Shown: positions 21,468 through 34,651, counted from the stretch's first letter. The stretch is DNA of 64,000 bases from Acipenser ruthenus (GCF_902713425.1 NC_081190.1:99083571-99147570), one strand, 5' to 3'. Program-made: numbers and translations. Notes: generated by a model from the letters alone, not told the origin.

Positions 21468-21714
21468 TTTATTTATTTAGTTGATGTTTTTTATTCAGAT
21501 AAACTGTGCATCACAACTGCTGCTGCTGCTGCAGAGTCACTTACAATAGGACCTGGGTTTTACATCTCATTTGAAGGAAGGAGCACAAGGAGGTTAAGGG
21601 ACTTGCTCAGGGACAGGGTCACACACAATGAGCCAGTGGCTGAGCTGGGATTGAACCAGGAACCTCCCGGTAACAAGAGCTTTTCTTTAACCACCTGACC
21701 ACTAAGCCCCTTAA
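21468..21714 (-). mobile_element. CORE-like SINE, unit 8
   Basis: (CTG)5, as in unit 7. Confidence 0.8.
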
Positions 21715-21781
21715 AACATATCTTGGCAGACAAACACTTTAATTAGACAACATAAAACCACATACAAGCAGATTTACAAGC

Positions 21782-22030
21782 AGGGCTGCAATCGCGTTCG
21801 CGCTCTCCCCTGATGTTATAGTCAAAGTTAAAAACACAGGTATTGAAAGCAATTAGCGATTATCTATATATCTCCAGCAGGTGGCTCTGTCAGACTGGGA
21901 ATGAGATTTTGTTTTTTCTTTCGGAGCGTATAATGTTCTAGAAAGTACCAAAGTGTTTTATGTACATGTATTGTGAAGTGTTTCATCTTGAGAAGACAAA
22001 GTAACGAGTCAGCGGCACGTGTATCAAAGT
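21782..22030 (+). pseudogene. U1 3'-end relic, unit 8
   Basis: Exact U1 3'-end block at 21794..21812. Confidence 0.75.
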
Positions 22031-22879
22031 TACAAAGTTGCTAATATTAAAGAAGACGAGGTTCAGCGGTACAGTTGTTTTTTTTAAAACATAGTGTTTC
22101 AGCTCTGTACAGACGTTCTATGTCGTTATCCGTTATTGATTCAGCTTTATTTAGATGATTGCCTTTACCTTGTTTTAATTTCCCGTTCCTCTGAGATACG
22201 AATCTACCAGCTTTACATCTTTTTTTTTTTTTTTTAACGTATTCTCATTTTGTTGATCATTAATGCACATTTCTGTACTGTGGGTGTTGTCGAGCGATTG
22301 AAAACGAGACATTTTGTGTTTGAATTGAAAGTGATGGTCTCGAGGAGTCGAACAAGTCACAATAAGCCTTCATCCATGTATCATGTAACCACATGTATGC
22401 TGTCTCTAACTGGAGGAGAGGGACCCTTGCAGTACTGCTCAGCCTAAAGAACCACACGAGTTGTTTGAAAGGGGGATTTATTTTGTAGAATAAACATCAA
22501 ATTGGTTTCAGGGCATACAGTCCTCCAACGGCAACACAGCTCAGTACAGCTGAGATCCATTACAACACTGCTGCAGATTCAAACTAAAAGAGGGTAATAT
22601 ACAAAATGGATGCCTTTGAGAACTTAACACTTTCAATGCCAACGTGTGGCTACTACTTTGTGAACATACAATTTCGCAAGAATCTAATGGCACTTTTAAT
22701 GCTGCTATATATACACACACAGACACACGGACACACGGGCCCGCACACGTGGAGCCCAGAGCTGCTTAAATGTTAACGTTTGTGACAAATTAGAGATCTG
22801 GAAATCCCTCCCCCAACCTGTCATTGCATGAATGATATTAACTTAATACTATGAAAGAGATAAACCAAGACTGTCGTTC

Positions 22880-22999
22880 GCTTACGGCCATACCACCTTG
22901 AGAACGCCCGATCTCGTCTGATCTCGGAAGCTAAGCAAGGTCGGGCCTGGTTAGTACTTGGATGGGAGACCGCCTGGGAATACCAGGTGCTGTAAGCTT
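22880..22999 (+). rRNA. RN5S: 5S rRNA, unit 8
   Basis: Common 5S sequence. Confidence 0.98.
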
Positions 23000-23669
23000 T
23001 TCTTTCTGCAGCTTGACAGGGGGCGCTATTTCCCTTGTTATTTATGTTACTAACCTGGAAGCTGTAAGTCTAAACATCGTTTTCTTTTTTTGGTTTTTTT
23101 ATTGTCCCATTCCACACACGAACAAGTATTGTATCAGCCTTTACTGGTTTTGAAAACTGAGTTAGGACAGAAAGGGTTATCGTATTATATTCTAAGCCGA
23201 AACTACCAGTAGCGGTCCGATACAAACAAATGTGAACAGGGTTAAGACAAAAGTACTGACGAGTTTTGCTAGTTATGGTTAGTTTAATTAATTAAAAAAA
23301 GAAATAACAGTTGATGAAGTACTTTTTATTATAGTAACAGAACGAGACATGTTTTAAAGCCACAAACTGCGTGTTTAGATTATTGTGCCAAACAAGAGAA
23401 CAAAACGAGCATATCAACCAAGAACGGATTTAGTGACCCGTTCATTCGTTCGAGTTTATTTATATTATGTGTGACCTTAACAAATGTTTGACCAATGTTT
23501 TGCTTGCTTTCTTTTTGAAAGTCGTACATTTGTTACATTTTTTTTATTTCGTTTACGCAGACGTGTATACAGACCCGTCGCTTCTTTTGCGGAACATCTC
23601 ACATGCTGCTGCACGAATGACGTCGTCCTGTGTAAATCCTGGCATCTTGTCCTCCAATGATAAAGGCGC

Positions 23670-23849
23670 ATGCAAATATATACCGAGAGGCATTACGGGA
23701 ATGCAATTTATAAATACTTATACTGAAAACTGAAGGAACCCATTACACCCAACAGACTGGAAAGTGCGATATGATAACAATGAAAATGTTATATTAGGAA
23801 AAGAGTGTTTCTTTAAATTGCAGATGTAGGCACCGTTTCTTTGAAAAAT
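23670..23849 (+). promoter_or_regulatory. U1 promoter, unit 9
   Basis: Octamer 23670..23677, SPH/Staf 23684..23701, PSE 23830..23849. Confidence 0.85.
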
Positions 23850-23890
23850 GTCTCTTGTGGACGGGTGACGACTCGCAATGTGTACAACTC

Positions 23891-24054
23891 ATACTTACCT
23901 GGCAGGGGAGATACCATGATCATGAAGGTGGTTCACCCAGGGCGAGGCTCGGCCATTGCACTCCGGCTGTGCTGACCCCTGCGAATTCCCCAAATGCGGG
24001 AATCTCGACTGCATAATTTCTGGTAGTGGGGGACTGCGTTCGCGCTCTCCCCTG
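23891..24054 (+). ncRNA. RNU1: U1 snRNA, unit 9
   Basis: No difference from unit 1 noticed. 3' box 24063..24074, followed by the shortest CTCA tract in the array (2 repeats). Confidence 0.97.
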
Positions 24055-24354
24055 AAACTATGGTCAAAGACAGAAACAAACACGAACCCGTCGGAGGAAG
24101 GAACTCACTCACTAGTTATTCAACAACTCTCCGGCAGGCGGCTTCGTCACACAGGGAGTCAGGTTTTCTTTAAAAGGAGCTCAATGTTTTTAGCTTTCTG
24201 ACTGTCAAATAAATAGCTACGTGGTTCCTGCACATCTATTTCCATGTTTCGTTATTTTTTATTGACAAGACTAAAAGTAAAGACTCAGCAGTGTCTGTAT
24301 CAAAGTTTTTATTTTTATTTTAAATAATTGGAAATCATTTTCGAGCTTATCAGT

Positions 24355-24613
24355 TTTATTTATTTAGTTGATGTTTTTTATTCAGATAAACTGTGCATCA
24401 CAACTGCTGCTGCTGCTGCTGCTGCTGCTGCAGAGTCACTTACAATAGGACCTGGGTTTTACATCTCATTTGAAGGAAGGAGCACAAGGAGGTTAAGGGA
24501 CTTGCTCAGGGACAGGGTCACACACAATGAGCCAGTGGCTGAGCTGGGATTGAACCAGGAACCTCCCGGTAACAAGAGCTTTTCTTTAACCACCTGACCA
24601 CTAAGCCCCTTAA
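24355..24613 (-). mobile_element. CORE-like SINE, unit 9
   Basis: (CTG)9. Confidence 0.8.
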
Positions 24614-24680
24614 AACATATCTTGGCAGACAAACACTTTAATTAGACAACATAAAACCACATACAAGCAGATTTACAAGC

Positions 24681-24929
24681 AGGGCTGCAATCGCGTTCGC
24701 GCTCTCCCCTGATGTTATAGTCAAAGTTAAAAACACAGGTATTGAAAGCAATTAGCGATTATCTATATATCTCCAGCAGGTGGCTCTGTCAGACTGGGAA
24801 TGAGATTTTGTTTTTTCTTTCGGAGCGTATAATGTTCTAGAAAGTACCAAAGTGTTTTATGTACATGTATTGTGAAGTGTTTCATCTTGAGAAGACAAAG
24901 TAACGAGTCAGCGGCACGTGTATCAAAGT
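24681..24929 (+). pseudogene. U1 3'-end relic, unit 9
   Basis: Exact U1 3'-end block at 24693..24711. Confidence 0.75.
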
Positions 24930-25778
24930 TACAAAGTTGCTAATATTAAAGAAGACGAGGTTCAGCGGTACAGTTGTTTTTTTTAAAACATAGTGTTTCA
25001 GCTCTGTACAGACGTTCTATGTCGTTATCCGTTATTGATTCAGCTTTATTTAGATGATTGCCTTTACCTTGTTTTAATTTCCCGTTCCTCTGAGATACGA
25101 ATCTACCAGCTTTACATCTTTTTTTTTTTTTTTTAACGTATTCTCATTTTGTTGATCATTAATGCACATTTCTGTACTGTGGGTGTTGTCGAGCGATTGA
25201 AAACGAGACATTTTGTGTTTGAATTGAAAGAGATGGTCTCGAGGAGTCGAACAAGTCACAATAAGCCTTCATCCATGTATCATGTAACCACATGTATGCT
25301 GTCTCTAACTGGAGGAGAGGGACCCTTGCAGTACTGCTCAGCCTAAAGAACCACACGAGTTGTTTGAAAGGGGGATTTATTTTGTAGAATAAACATCAAA
25401 TTGGTTTCAGGGCATACAGTCCTCCAACGGCAACACAGCTCAGTACAGCTGAGATCCATTACAACACTGCTGCAGATTCAAACTAAAAGAGGGTAATATA
25501 CAAAATGGATGCCTTTGAGAACTTAACACTTTCAATGCCAACGTGTGGCTACTACTTTGTGAACATACAATTTCGCAAGAATCTAATGGCACTTTTAATG
25601 CTGCTATATATACACACACAGACACACGGACACACGGGCCCGCACACGTGGAGCCCAGAGCTGCTTAAATGTTAACGTTTGTGACAAATTAGAGATCTGG
25701 AAATCCCTCCCCCAACCTGTCATTGCATGAATGATATTAACTTAATACTATGAAAGAGATAAACCAAGACTGTCGTTC

Positions 25779-25898
25779 GCTTACGGCCATACCACCTTGA
25801 GAACGCCCGATCTCGTCTGATCTCGGAAGCTAAGCAAGGTCGGGCCTGGTTAGTACTTGGATGGGAGACCGCCTGGGAATACCAGGTGCTGTAAGCTT
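25779..25898 (+). rRNA. RN5S: 5S rRNA, unit 9
   Basis: Common 5S sequence. AAAGAGATGG marker upstream. Confidence 0.98.
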
Positions 25899-26568
25899 TT
25901 CTTTCTGCAGCTTGACAGGGGGCGCTATTTCCCTTGTTATTTATGTTACTAACCTGGAAGCTGTAAGTCTAAACATCGTTTTCTTTTTTTGGTTTTTTTA
26001 TTGTCCCATTCCACACACGAACAAGTATTGTATCAGCCTTTACTGGTTTTGAAAACTGAGTTAGGACAGAAAGGGTTATCGTATTATATTCTAAGCCGAA
26101 ACTACCAGTAGCGGTCCGATACAAACAAATGTGAACAGGGTTAAGACAAAAGTACTGACGAGTTTTGCTAGTTATGGTTAGTTTAATTAATTAAAAAAAG
26201 AAATAACAGTTGATGAAGTACTTTTTATTATAGTAACAGAACGAGACATGTTTTAAAGCCACAAACTGCGTGTTTAGATTATTGTGCCAAACAAGAGAAC
26301 AAAACGAGCATATCAACCAAGAACGGATTTAGTGACCCGTTCATTCGTTCGAGTTTATTTATATTATGTGTGACCTTAACAAATGTTTGACCAATGTTTT
26401 GCTTGCTTTCTTTTTGAAAGTCGTACATTTGTTACATTTTTTTTATTTCGTTTACGCAGACGTGTATACAGACCCGTCGCTTCTTTTGCGGAACATCTCA
26501 CATGCTGCTGCACGAATGACGTCGTCCTGTGTAAATCCTGGCATCTTGTCCTCCAATGATAAAGGCGC

Positions 26569-26748
26569 ATGCAAATATATACCGAGAGGCATTACGGGAA
26601 TGCAATTTATAAATACTTATACTGAAAACTGAAGGAACCCATTACACCCAACAGACTGGAAAGTGCGATATGATAACAATGAAAATGTTATATTAGGAAA
26701 AGAGTGTTTCTTTAAATTGCAGATGTAGGCACCGTTTCTTTGAAAAAT
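26569..26748 (+). promoter_or_regulatory. U1 promoter, unit 10
   Basis: Octamer 26569..26576, SPH/Staf 26583..26600, PSE 26729..26748. Confidence 0.85.
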
Positions 26749-26789
26749 GTCTCTTGTGGACGGGTGACGACTCGCAATGTGTACAACTC

Positions 26790-26953
26790 ATACTTACCTG
26801 GCAGGGGAGATACCATGATCATGAAGGTGGTTCACCCAGGGCGAGGCTCGGCCATTGCACTCCGGCTGTGCTGACCCCTGCGAATTCCCCAAATGCGGGA
26901 ATCTCGACTGCATAATTTCTGGTAGTGGGGGACTGCGTTCGCGCTCTCCCCTG
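26790..26953 (+). ncRNA. RNU1: U1 snRNA, unit 10
   Basis: No difference from unit 1 noticed. 3' box 26962..26973. The next complete U1 is 4951 bp away because the unit 11 gene is deleted. Confidence 0.97.
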
Positions 26954-27265
26954 AAACTATGGTCAAAGACAGAAACAAACACGAACCCGTCGGAGGAAGG
27001 AACTCACTCACTCACTCACTCACTAGTTATTCAACAACTCTCCGGCAGGCGGCTTCGTCACACAGGGAGTCAGGTTTTCTTTAAAAGGAGCTCAATGTTT
27101 TTAGCTTTCTGACTGTCAAATAAATAGCTACGTGGTTCCTGCACATCTATTTCCATGTTTCGTTATTTTTTATTGACAAGACTAAAAGTAAAGACTCAGC
27201 AGTGTCTGTATCAAAGTTTTTATTTTTATTTTAAATAATTGGAAATCATTTTCGAGCTTATCAGT

Positions 27266-27524
27266 TTTATTTATTTAGTTGATGTTTTTTATTCAGATAA
27301 ACTGTGCATCACAACTGCTGCTGCTGCTGCTGCTGCTGCTGCAGAGTCACTTACAATAGGACCTGGGTTTTACATCTCATTTGAAGGAAGGAGCACAAGG
27401 AGGTTAAGGGACTTGCTCAGGGACAGGGTCACACACAATGAGCCAGTGGCTGAGCTGGGATTGAACCAGGAACCTCCCGGTAACAAGAGCTTTTCTTTAA
27501 CCACCTGACCACTAAGCCCCTTAA
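27266..27524 (-). mobile_element. CORE-like SINE, unit 10
   Basis: (CTG)9. Confidence 0.8.
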
Positions 27525-27591
27525 AACATATCTTGGCAGACAAACACTTTAATTAGACAACATAAAACCACATACAAGCAGATTTACAAGC

Positions 27592-27840
27592 AGGGCTGCA
27601 ATCGCGTTCGCGCTCTCCCCTGATGTTATAGTCAAAGTTAAAAACACAGGTATTGAAAGCAATTAGCGATTATCTATATATCTCCAGCAGGTGGCTCTGT
27701 CAGACTGGGAATGAGATTTTGTTTTTTCTTTCGGAGCGTATAATGTTCTAGAAAGTACCAAAGTGTTTTATGTACATGTATTGTGAAGTGTTTCATCTTG
27801 AGAAGACAAAGTAACGAGTCAGCGGCACGTGTATCAAAGT
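27592..27840 (+). pseudogene. U1 3'-end relic, unit 10
   Basis: Exact U1 3'-end block at 27604..27622. Confidence 0.75.
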
Positions 27841-28687
27841 TACAAAGTTGCTAATATTAAAGAAGACGAGGTTCAGCGGTACAGTTGTTTTTTTTAAAAC
27901 ATAGTGTTTCAGCTCTGTACAGACGTTCTATGTCGTTATCCGTTATTGATTCAGCTTTATTTAGATGATTGCCTTTACCTTGTTTTAATTTCCCGTTCCT
28001 CTGAGATACGAATCTACCAGCTTTACATCTTTTTTTTTTTTTTTTAACGTATTCTCATTTTGTTGATCATTAATGCACATTTCTGTACTGTGGGTGTTGT
28101 CGAGCGATTGAAAACGAGACATTTTGTGTTTGAATTGAAAGAGATGGTCTCGAGGAGTCGAACAAGTCACAATAAGCCTTCATCCATGTATCATGTAACC
28201 ACATGTATGCTGTCTCTAACTGGAGGAGAGGGACCCTTGCAGTACTGCTCAGCCTAAAGAACCACACGAGTTGTTTGAAAGGGGGATTTATTTTGTAGAA
28301 TAAACATCAAATTGGTTTCAGGGCATACAGTCCTCCAACGGCAACACAGCTCAGTACAGCTGAGATCCATTACAACACTGCTGCAGATTCAAACTAAAAG
28401 AGGGTAATATACAAAATGGATGCCTTTGAGAACTTAACACTTTCAATGCCAACGTGTGGCTACTACTTTGTGAACATACAATTTCGCAAGAATCTAATGG
28501 CACTTTTAATGCTGCTATATACACACACAGACACACGGACACACGGGCCCGCACACGTGGAGCCCAGAGCTGCTTAAATGTTAACGTTTGTGACAAATTA
28601 GAGATCTGGAAATCCCTCCCCCAACCTGTCATTGCATGAATGATATTAACTTAATACTATGAAAGAGATAAACCAAGACTGTCGTTC

Positions 28688-28807
28688 GCTTACGGCCATA
28701 CCACCTTGAGAACGCCCGATCTCGTCTGATCTCGGAAGCTAAGCAAGGTCGGGCCTGGTTAGTACTTGGATGGGAGACCGCCTGGGAATACCAGGTGCTG
28801 TAAGCTT
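28688..28807 (+). rRNA. RN5S: 5S rRNA, unit 10
   Basis: Common 5S sequence. The upstream AC tract is 2 bp shorter, as in unit 22. Confidence 0.98.
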
Positions 28808-29010
28808 TTCTTTCTGCAGCTTGACAGGGGGCGCTATTTCCCTTGTTATTTATGTTACTAACCTGGAAGCTGTAAGTCTAAACATCGTTTTCTTTTTTTG
28901 GTTTTTTTATTGTCCCATTCCACACACGAACAAGTATTGTATCAGCCTTTACTGGTTTTGAAAACTGAGTTAGGACAGAAAGGGTTATCGTATTATATTC
29001 TAAGCCGAAA

Positions 29011-29054
29011 GCATAATTTCTGGTAGTGGGGGACTGCGTTCGCGCTCTCCCCTG
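29011..29054 (+). pseudogene. RNU1: U1 snRNA 3' remnant (nt 121-164), unit 11
   Basis: Only the Sm site and stem-loop 4 remain, followed by an intact 3' box at 29063..29074. Without promoter or 5' end it cannot be an expressed U1. It resembles an early stage of the older relic found in every unit, where only the final 19 bases of U1 are still exact. Confidence 0.96.
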
Positions 29055-29327
29055 AAACTATGGTCAAAGACAGAAACAAACACGAACCCGTCGGAGGAAG
29101 GAACTCACTCACTCACTCACTCACTAGTTATTCAACAACTCTCCGGCAGGCGGCTTCGTCACACAGGGAGTCAGGTTTTCTTTAAAAGGAGCTCAATGTT
29201 TTTAGCTTTCTGACTGTCAAATAAATAGCTACGTGGTTCCTGCACATCTATTTCCATGTTTCGTTATTTTTTATTGACAAGACTAAAAGTAAAGACTCAG
29301 CAGTGTCTGTATCAAAGTTTTTCTGAA

Positions 29328-29564
29328 TTGATGTTTTTTATTCAGATAAACTGTGCATCACAACTGCTGCTGCTGCTGCTGCAGAGTCACTTACAATAGG
29401 ACCTGGGTTTTACATCTCATTTGAAGGAAGGAGCACAAGGAGGTTAAGGGACTTGCTCAGGGACAGGGTCACACACAATGAGCCAGTGGCTGAGCTGGGA
29501 TTGAACCAGGAACCTCCCGGTAACAAGAGCTTTTCTTTAACCACCTGACCACTAAGCCCCTTAA
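29328..29564 (-). mobile_element. CORE-like SINE, unit 11, tail deleted
   Basis: (CTG)6. The AT-rich 3' tail (the CTAAATAAATAAA end) is lost in the 57-bp deletion with CTGAA filler. Confidence 0.8.
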
Positions 29565-29631
29565 AACATATCTTGGCAGACAAACACTTTAATTAGACAA
29601 CATAAAACCACATACAAGCAGATTTACAAGC

Positions 29632-29880
29632 AGGGCTGCAATCGCGTTCGCGCTCTCCCCTGATGTTATAGTCAAAGTTAAAAACACAGGTATTGAAAGC
29701 AATTAGCGATTATCTATATATCTCCAGCAGGTGGCTCTGTCAGACTGGGAATGAGATTTTGTTTTTTCTTTCGGAGCGTATAATGTTCTAGAAAGTACCA
29801 AAGTGTTTTATGTACATGTATTGTGAAGTGTTTCATCTTGAGAAGACAAAGTAACGAGTCAGCGGCACGTGTATCAAAGT
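29632..29880 (+). pseudogene. U1 3'-end relic, unit 11
   Basis: Exact U1 3'-end block at 29644..29662. With 29011..29054 this unit has two U1 fragments and no gene. Confidence 0.75.
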
Positions 29881-30729
29881 TACAAAGTTGCTAATATTAA
29901 AGAAGACGAGGTTCAGCGGTACAGTTGTTTTTTTTAAAACATAGTGTTTCAGCTCTGTACAGACGTTCTATGTCGTTATCCGTTATTGATTCAGCTTTAT
30001 TTAGATGATTGCCTTTACCTTGTTTTAATTTCCCGTTCCTCTGAGATACGAATCTACCAGCTTTACATCTTTTTTTTTTTTTTTTAACGTATTCTCATTT
30101 TGTTGATCATTAATGCACATTTCTGTACTGTGGGTGTTGTCGAGCGATTGAAAACGAGACATTTTGTGTTTGAATTGAAAGAGATGGTCTCGAGGAGTCG
30201 AACAAGTCACAATAAGCCTTCATCCATGTATCATGTAACCACATGTATGCTGTCTCTAACTGGAGGAGAGGGACCCTTGCAGTACTGCTCAGCCTAAAGA
30301 ACCACACGAGTTGTTTGAAAGGGGGATTTATTTTGTAGAATAAACATCAAATTGGTTTCAGGGCATACAGTCCTCCAACGGCAACACAGCTCAGTACAGC
30401 TGAGATCCATTACAACACTGCTGCAGATTCAAACTAAAAGAGGGTAATATACAAAATGGATGCCTTTGAGAACTTAACACTTTCAATGCCAACGTGTGGC
30501 TACTACTTTGTGAACATACAATTTCGCAAGAATCTAATGGCACTTTTAATGCTGCTATATATACACACACAGACACACGGACACACGGGCCCGCACACGT
30601 GGAGCCCAGAGCTGCTTAAATGTTAACGTTTGTGACAAATTAGAGATCTGGAAATCCCTCCCCCAACCTGTCATTGCATGAATGATATTAACTTAATACT
30701 ATGAAAGAGATAAACCAAGACTGTCGTTC

Positions 30730-30849
30730 GCTTACGGCCATACCACCTTGAGAACGCCCGATCTCGTCTGATCTCGGAAGCTAAGCAAGGTCGGGCCTGG
30801 TTAGTACTTGGATGGGAGACCGCCTGGGAATACCAGGTGCTGTAAGCTT
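30730..30849 (+). rRNA. RN5S: 5S rRNA, unit 11
   Basis: Common 5S sequence, intact although the U1 half of the unit is lost. It sits 2042 bp from the preceding 5S gene. Confidence 0.98.
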
Positions 30850-31519
30850 TTCTTTCTGCAGCTTGACAGGGGGCGCTATTTCCCTTGTTATTTATGTTAC
30901 TAACCTGGAAGCTGTAAGTCTAAACATCGTTTTCTTTTTTTGGTTTTTTTATTGTCCCATTCCACACACGAACAAGTATTGTATCAGCCTTTACTGGTTT
31001 TGAAAACTGAGTTAGGACAGAAAGGGTTATCGTATTATATTCTAAGCCGAAACTACCAGTAGCGGTCCGATACAAACAAATGTGAACAGGGTTAAGACAA
31101 AAGTACTGACGAGTTTTGCTAGTTATGGTTAGTTTAATTAATTAAAAAAAGAAATAACAGTTGATGAAGTACTTTTTATTATAGTAACAGAACGAGACAT
31201 GTTTTAAAGCCACAAACTGCGTGTTTAGATTATTGTGCCAAACAAGAGAACAAAACGAGCATATCAACCAAGAACGGATTTAGTGACCCGTTCATTCGTT
31301 CGAGTTTATTTATATTATGTGTGACCTTAACAAATGTTTGACCAATGTTTTGCTTGCTTTCTTTTTGAAAGTCGTACATTTGTTACATTTTTTTTATTTC
31401 GTTTACGCAGACGTGTATACAGACCCGTCGCTTCTTTTGCGGAACATCTCACATGCTGCTGCACGAATGACGTCGTCCTGTGTAAATCCTGGCATCTTGT
31501 CCTCCAATGATAAAGGCGC

Positions 31520-31699
31520 ATGCAAATATATACCGAGAGGCATTACGGGAATGCAATTTATAAATACTTATACTGAAAACTGAAGGAACCCATTACACCC
31601 AACAGACTGGAAAGTGCGATATGATAACAATGAAAATGTTATATTAGGAAAAGAGTGTTTCTTTAAATTGCAGATGTAGGCACCGTTTCTTTGAAAAAT
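31520..31699 (+). promoter_or_regulatory. U1 promoter, unit 12
   Basis: Octamer 31520..31527, SPH/Staf 31534..31551, PSE 31680..31699. Confidence 0.85.
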
Positions 31700-31740
31700 G
31701 TCTCTTGTGGACGGGTGACGACTCGCAATGTGTACAACTC

Positions 31741-31904
31741 ATACTTACCTGGCAGGGGAGATACCATGATCATGAAGGTGGTTCACCCAGGGCGAGGCTC
31801 GGCCATTGCACTCCGGCTGTGCTGACCCCTGCGAATTCCCCAAATGCGGGAATCTCGACTGCATAATTTCTGGTAGTGGGGGACTGCGTTCGCGCTCTCC
31901 CCTG
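31741..31904 (+). ncRNA. RNU1: U1 snRNA, unit 12
   Basis: No difference from unit 1 noticed. 3' box 31913..31924. Confidence 0.97.
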
Positions 31905-32216
31905 AAACTATGGTCAAAGACAGAAACAAACACGAACCCGTCGGAGGAAGGAACTCACTCACTCACTCACTCACTAGTTATTCAACAACTCTCCGGCAGG
32001 CGGCTTCGTCACACAGGGAGTCAGGTTTTCTTTAAAAGGAGCTCAATGTTTTTAGCTTTCTGACTGTCAAATAAATAGCTACGTGGTTCCTGCACATCTA
32101 TTTCCATGTTTCGTTATTTTTTATTGACAAGACTAAAAGTAAAGACTCAGCAGTGTCTGTATCAAAGTTTTTATTTTTATTTTAAATAATTGGAAATCAT
32201 TTTCGAGCTTATCAGT

Positions 32217-32475
32217 TTTATTTATTTAGTTGATGTTTTTTATTCAGATAAACTGTGCATCACAACTGCTGCTGCTGCTGCTGCTGCTGCTGCAGAGTCA
32301 CTTACAATAGGACCTGGGTTTTACATCTCATTTGAAGGAAGGAGCACAAGGAGGTTAAGGGACTTGCTCAGGGACAGGGTCACACACAATGAGCCAGTGG
32401 CTGAGCTGGGATTGAACCAGGAACCTCCCGGTAACAAGAGCTTTTCTTTAACCACCTGACCACTAAGCCCCTTAA
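32217..32475 (-). mobile_element. CORE-like SINE, unit 12
   Basis: (CTG)9, full tail present. Confidence 0.8.
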
Positions 32476-32542
32476 AACATATCTTGGCAGACAAACACTT
32501 TAATTAGACAACATAAAACCACATACAAGCAGATTTACAAGC

Positions 32543-32791
32543 AGGGCTGCAATCGCGTTCGCGCTCTCCCCTGATGTTATAGTCAAAGTTAAAAACACAG
32601 GTATTGAAAGCAATTAGCGATTATCTATATATCTCCAGCAGGTGGCTCTGTCAGACTGGGAATGAGATTTTGTTTTTTCTTTCGGAGCGTATAATGTTCT
32701 AGAAAGTACCAAAGTGTTTTATGTACATGTATTGTGAAGTGTTTCATCTTGAGAAGACAAAGTAACGAGTCAGCGGCACGTGTATCAAAGT
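32543..32791 (+). pseudogene. U1 3'-end relic, unit 12
   Basis: Exact U1 3'-end block at 32555..32573. Confidence 0.75.
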
Positions 32792-33640
32792 TACAAAGTT
32801 GCTAATATTAAAGAAGACGAGGTTCAGCGGTACAGTTGTTTTTTTTAAAACATAGTGTTTCAGCTCTGTACAGACGTTCTATGTCGTTATCCGTTATTGA
32901 TTCAGCTTTATTTAGATGATTGCCTTTACCTTGTTTTAATTTCCCGTTCCTCTGAGATACGAATCTACCAGCTTTACATCTTTTTTTTTTTTTTTTAACG
33001 TATTCTCATTTTGTTGATCATTAATGCACATTTCTGTACTGTGGGTGTTGTCGAGCGATTGAAAACGAGACATTTTGTGTTTGAATTGAAAGAGATGGTC
33101 TCGAGGAGTCGAACAAGTCACAATAAGCCTTCATCCATGTATCATGTAACCACATGTATGCTGTCTCTAACTGGAGGAGAGGGACCCTTGCAGTACTGCT
33201 CAGCCTAAAGAACCACACGAGTTGTTTGAAAGGGGGATTTATTTTGTAGAATAAACATCAAATTGGTTTCAGGGCATACAGTCCTCCAACGGCAACACAG
33301 CTCAGTACAGCTGAGATCCATTACAACACTGCTGCAGATTCAAACTAAAAGAGGGTAATATACAAAATGGATGCCTTTGAGAACTTAACACTTTCAATGC
33401 CAACGTGTGGCTACTACTTTGTGAACATACAATTTCGCAAGAATCTAATGGCACTTTTAATGCTGCTATATATACACACACAGACACACGGACACACGGG
33501 CCCGCACACGTGGAGCCCAGAGCTGCTTAAATGTTAACGTTTGTGACAAATTAGAGATCTGGAAATCCCTCCCCCAACCTGTCATTGCATGAATGATATT
33601 AACTTAATACTATGAAAGAGATAAACCAAGACTGTCGTTC

Positions 33641-33760
33641 GTTTACGGCCATACCACCTTGAGAACGCCCGATCTCGTCTGATCTCGGAAGCTAAGCAAG
33701 GTCGGGCCTGGTTAGTACTTGGATGGGAGACCGCCTGGGAATACCAGGTGCTGTAAGCTT
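33641..33760 (+). rRNA. RN5S: 5S rRNA, unit 12 (C2T variant)
   Basis: Begins GTTTACGG: C2T turns a C-G pair of helix I into a tolerated U-G wobble. Confidence 0.97.
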
Positions 33761-34430
33761 TTCTTTCTGCAGCTTGACAGGGGGCGCTATTTCCCTTGTT
33801 ATTTATGTTACTAACCTGGAAGCTGTAAGTCTAAACATCGTTTTCTTTTTTTGGTTTTTTTATTGTCCCATTCCACACACGAACAAGTATTGTATCAGCC
33901 TTTACTGGTTTTGAAAACTGAGTTAGGACAGAAAGGGTTATCGTATTATATTCTAAGCCGAAACTACCAGTAGCGGTCCGATACAAACAAATGTGAACAG
34001 GGTTAAGACAAAAGTACTGACGAGTTTTGCTAGTTATGGTTAGTTTAATTAATTAAAAAAAGAAATAACAGTTGATGAAGTACTTTTTATTATAGTAACA
34101 GAACGAGACATGTTTTAAAGCCACAAACTGCGTGTTTAGATTATTGTGCCAAACAAGAGAACAAAACGAGCATATCAACCAAGAACGGATTTAGTGACCC
34201 GTTCATTCGTTCGAGTTTATTTATATTATGTGTGACCTTAACAAATGTTTGACCAATGTTTTGCTTGCTTTCTTTTTGAAAGTCGTACATTTGTTACATT
34301 TTTTTTATTTCGTTTACGCAGACGTGTATACAGACCCGTCGCTTCTTTTGCGGAACATCTCACATGCTGCTGCACGAATGACGTCGTCCTGTGTAAATCC
34401 TGGCATCTTGTCCTCCAATGATAAAGGCGC

Positions 34431-34610
34431 ATGCAAATATATACCGAGAGGCATTACGGGAATGCAATTTATAAATACTTATACTGAAAACTGAAGGAAC
34501 CCATTACACCCAACAGACTGGAAAGTGCGATATGATAACAATGAAAATGTTATATTAGGAAAAGAGTGTTTCTTTAAATTGCAGATGTAGGCACCGTTTC
34601 TTTGAAAAAT
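34431..34610 (+). promoter_or_regulatory. U1 promoter, unit 13
   Basis: Octamer 34431..34438, SPH/Staf 34445..34462, PSE 34591..34610. Confidence 0.85.
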
Positions 34611-34651
34611 GTCTCTTGTGGACGGGTGACGACTCGCAATGTGTACAACTC

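Larger units (their letters stand above)
29011..31087 (+). repeat. Internally deleted array unit (unit 11)
   Basis: At 29010/29011 the sequence jumps from the end of unit 10 (GCCGAAA) to U1 nt 121 (GCATAATTTC). Compared with the neighbouring junction this removes 808 bp: the last 35 bp of unit 10, the spacer, the whole U1 promoter and U1 nt 1-120. There is no microhomology at the join. A second lesion at about 29320..29328 replaces 57 bp of the normal sequence, including the SINE tail end, with 5 bp (CTGAA). The rest of the unit, including the 5S gene, is normal. Confidence 0.95.
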
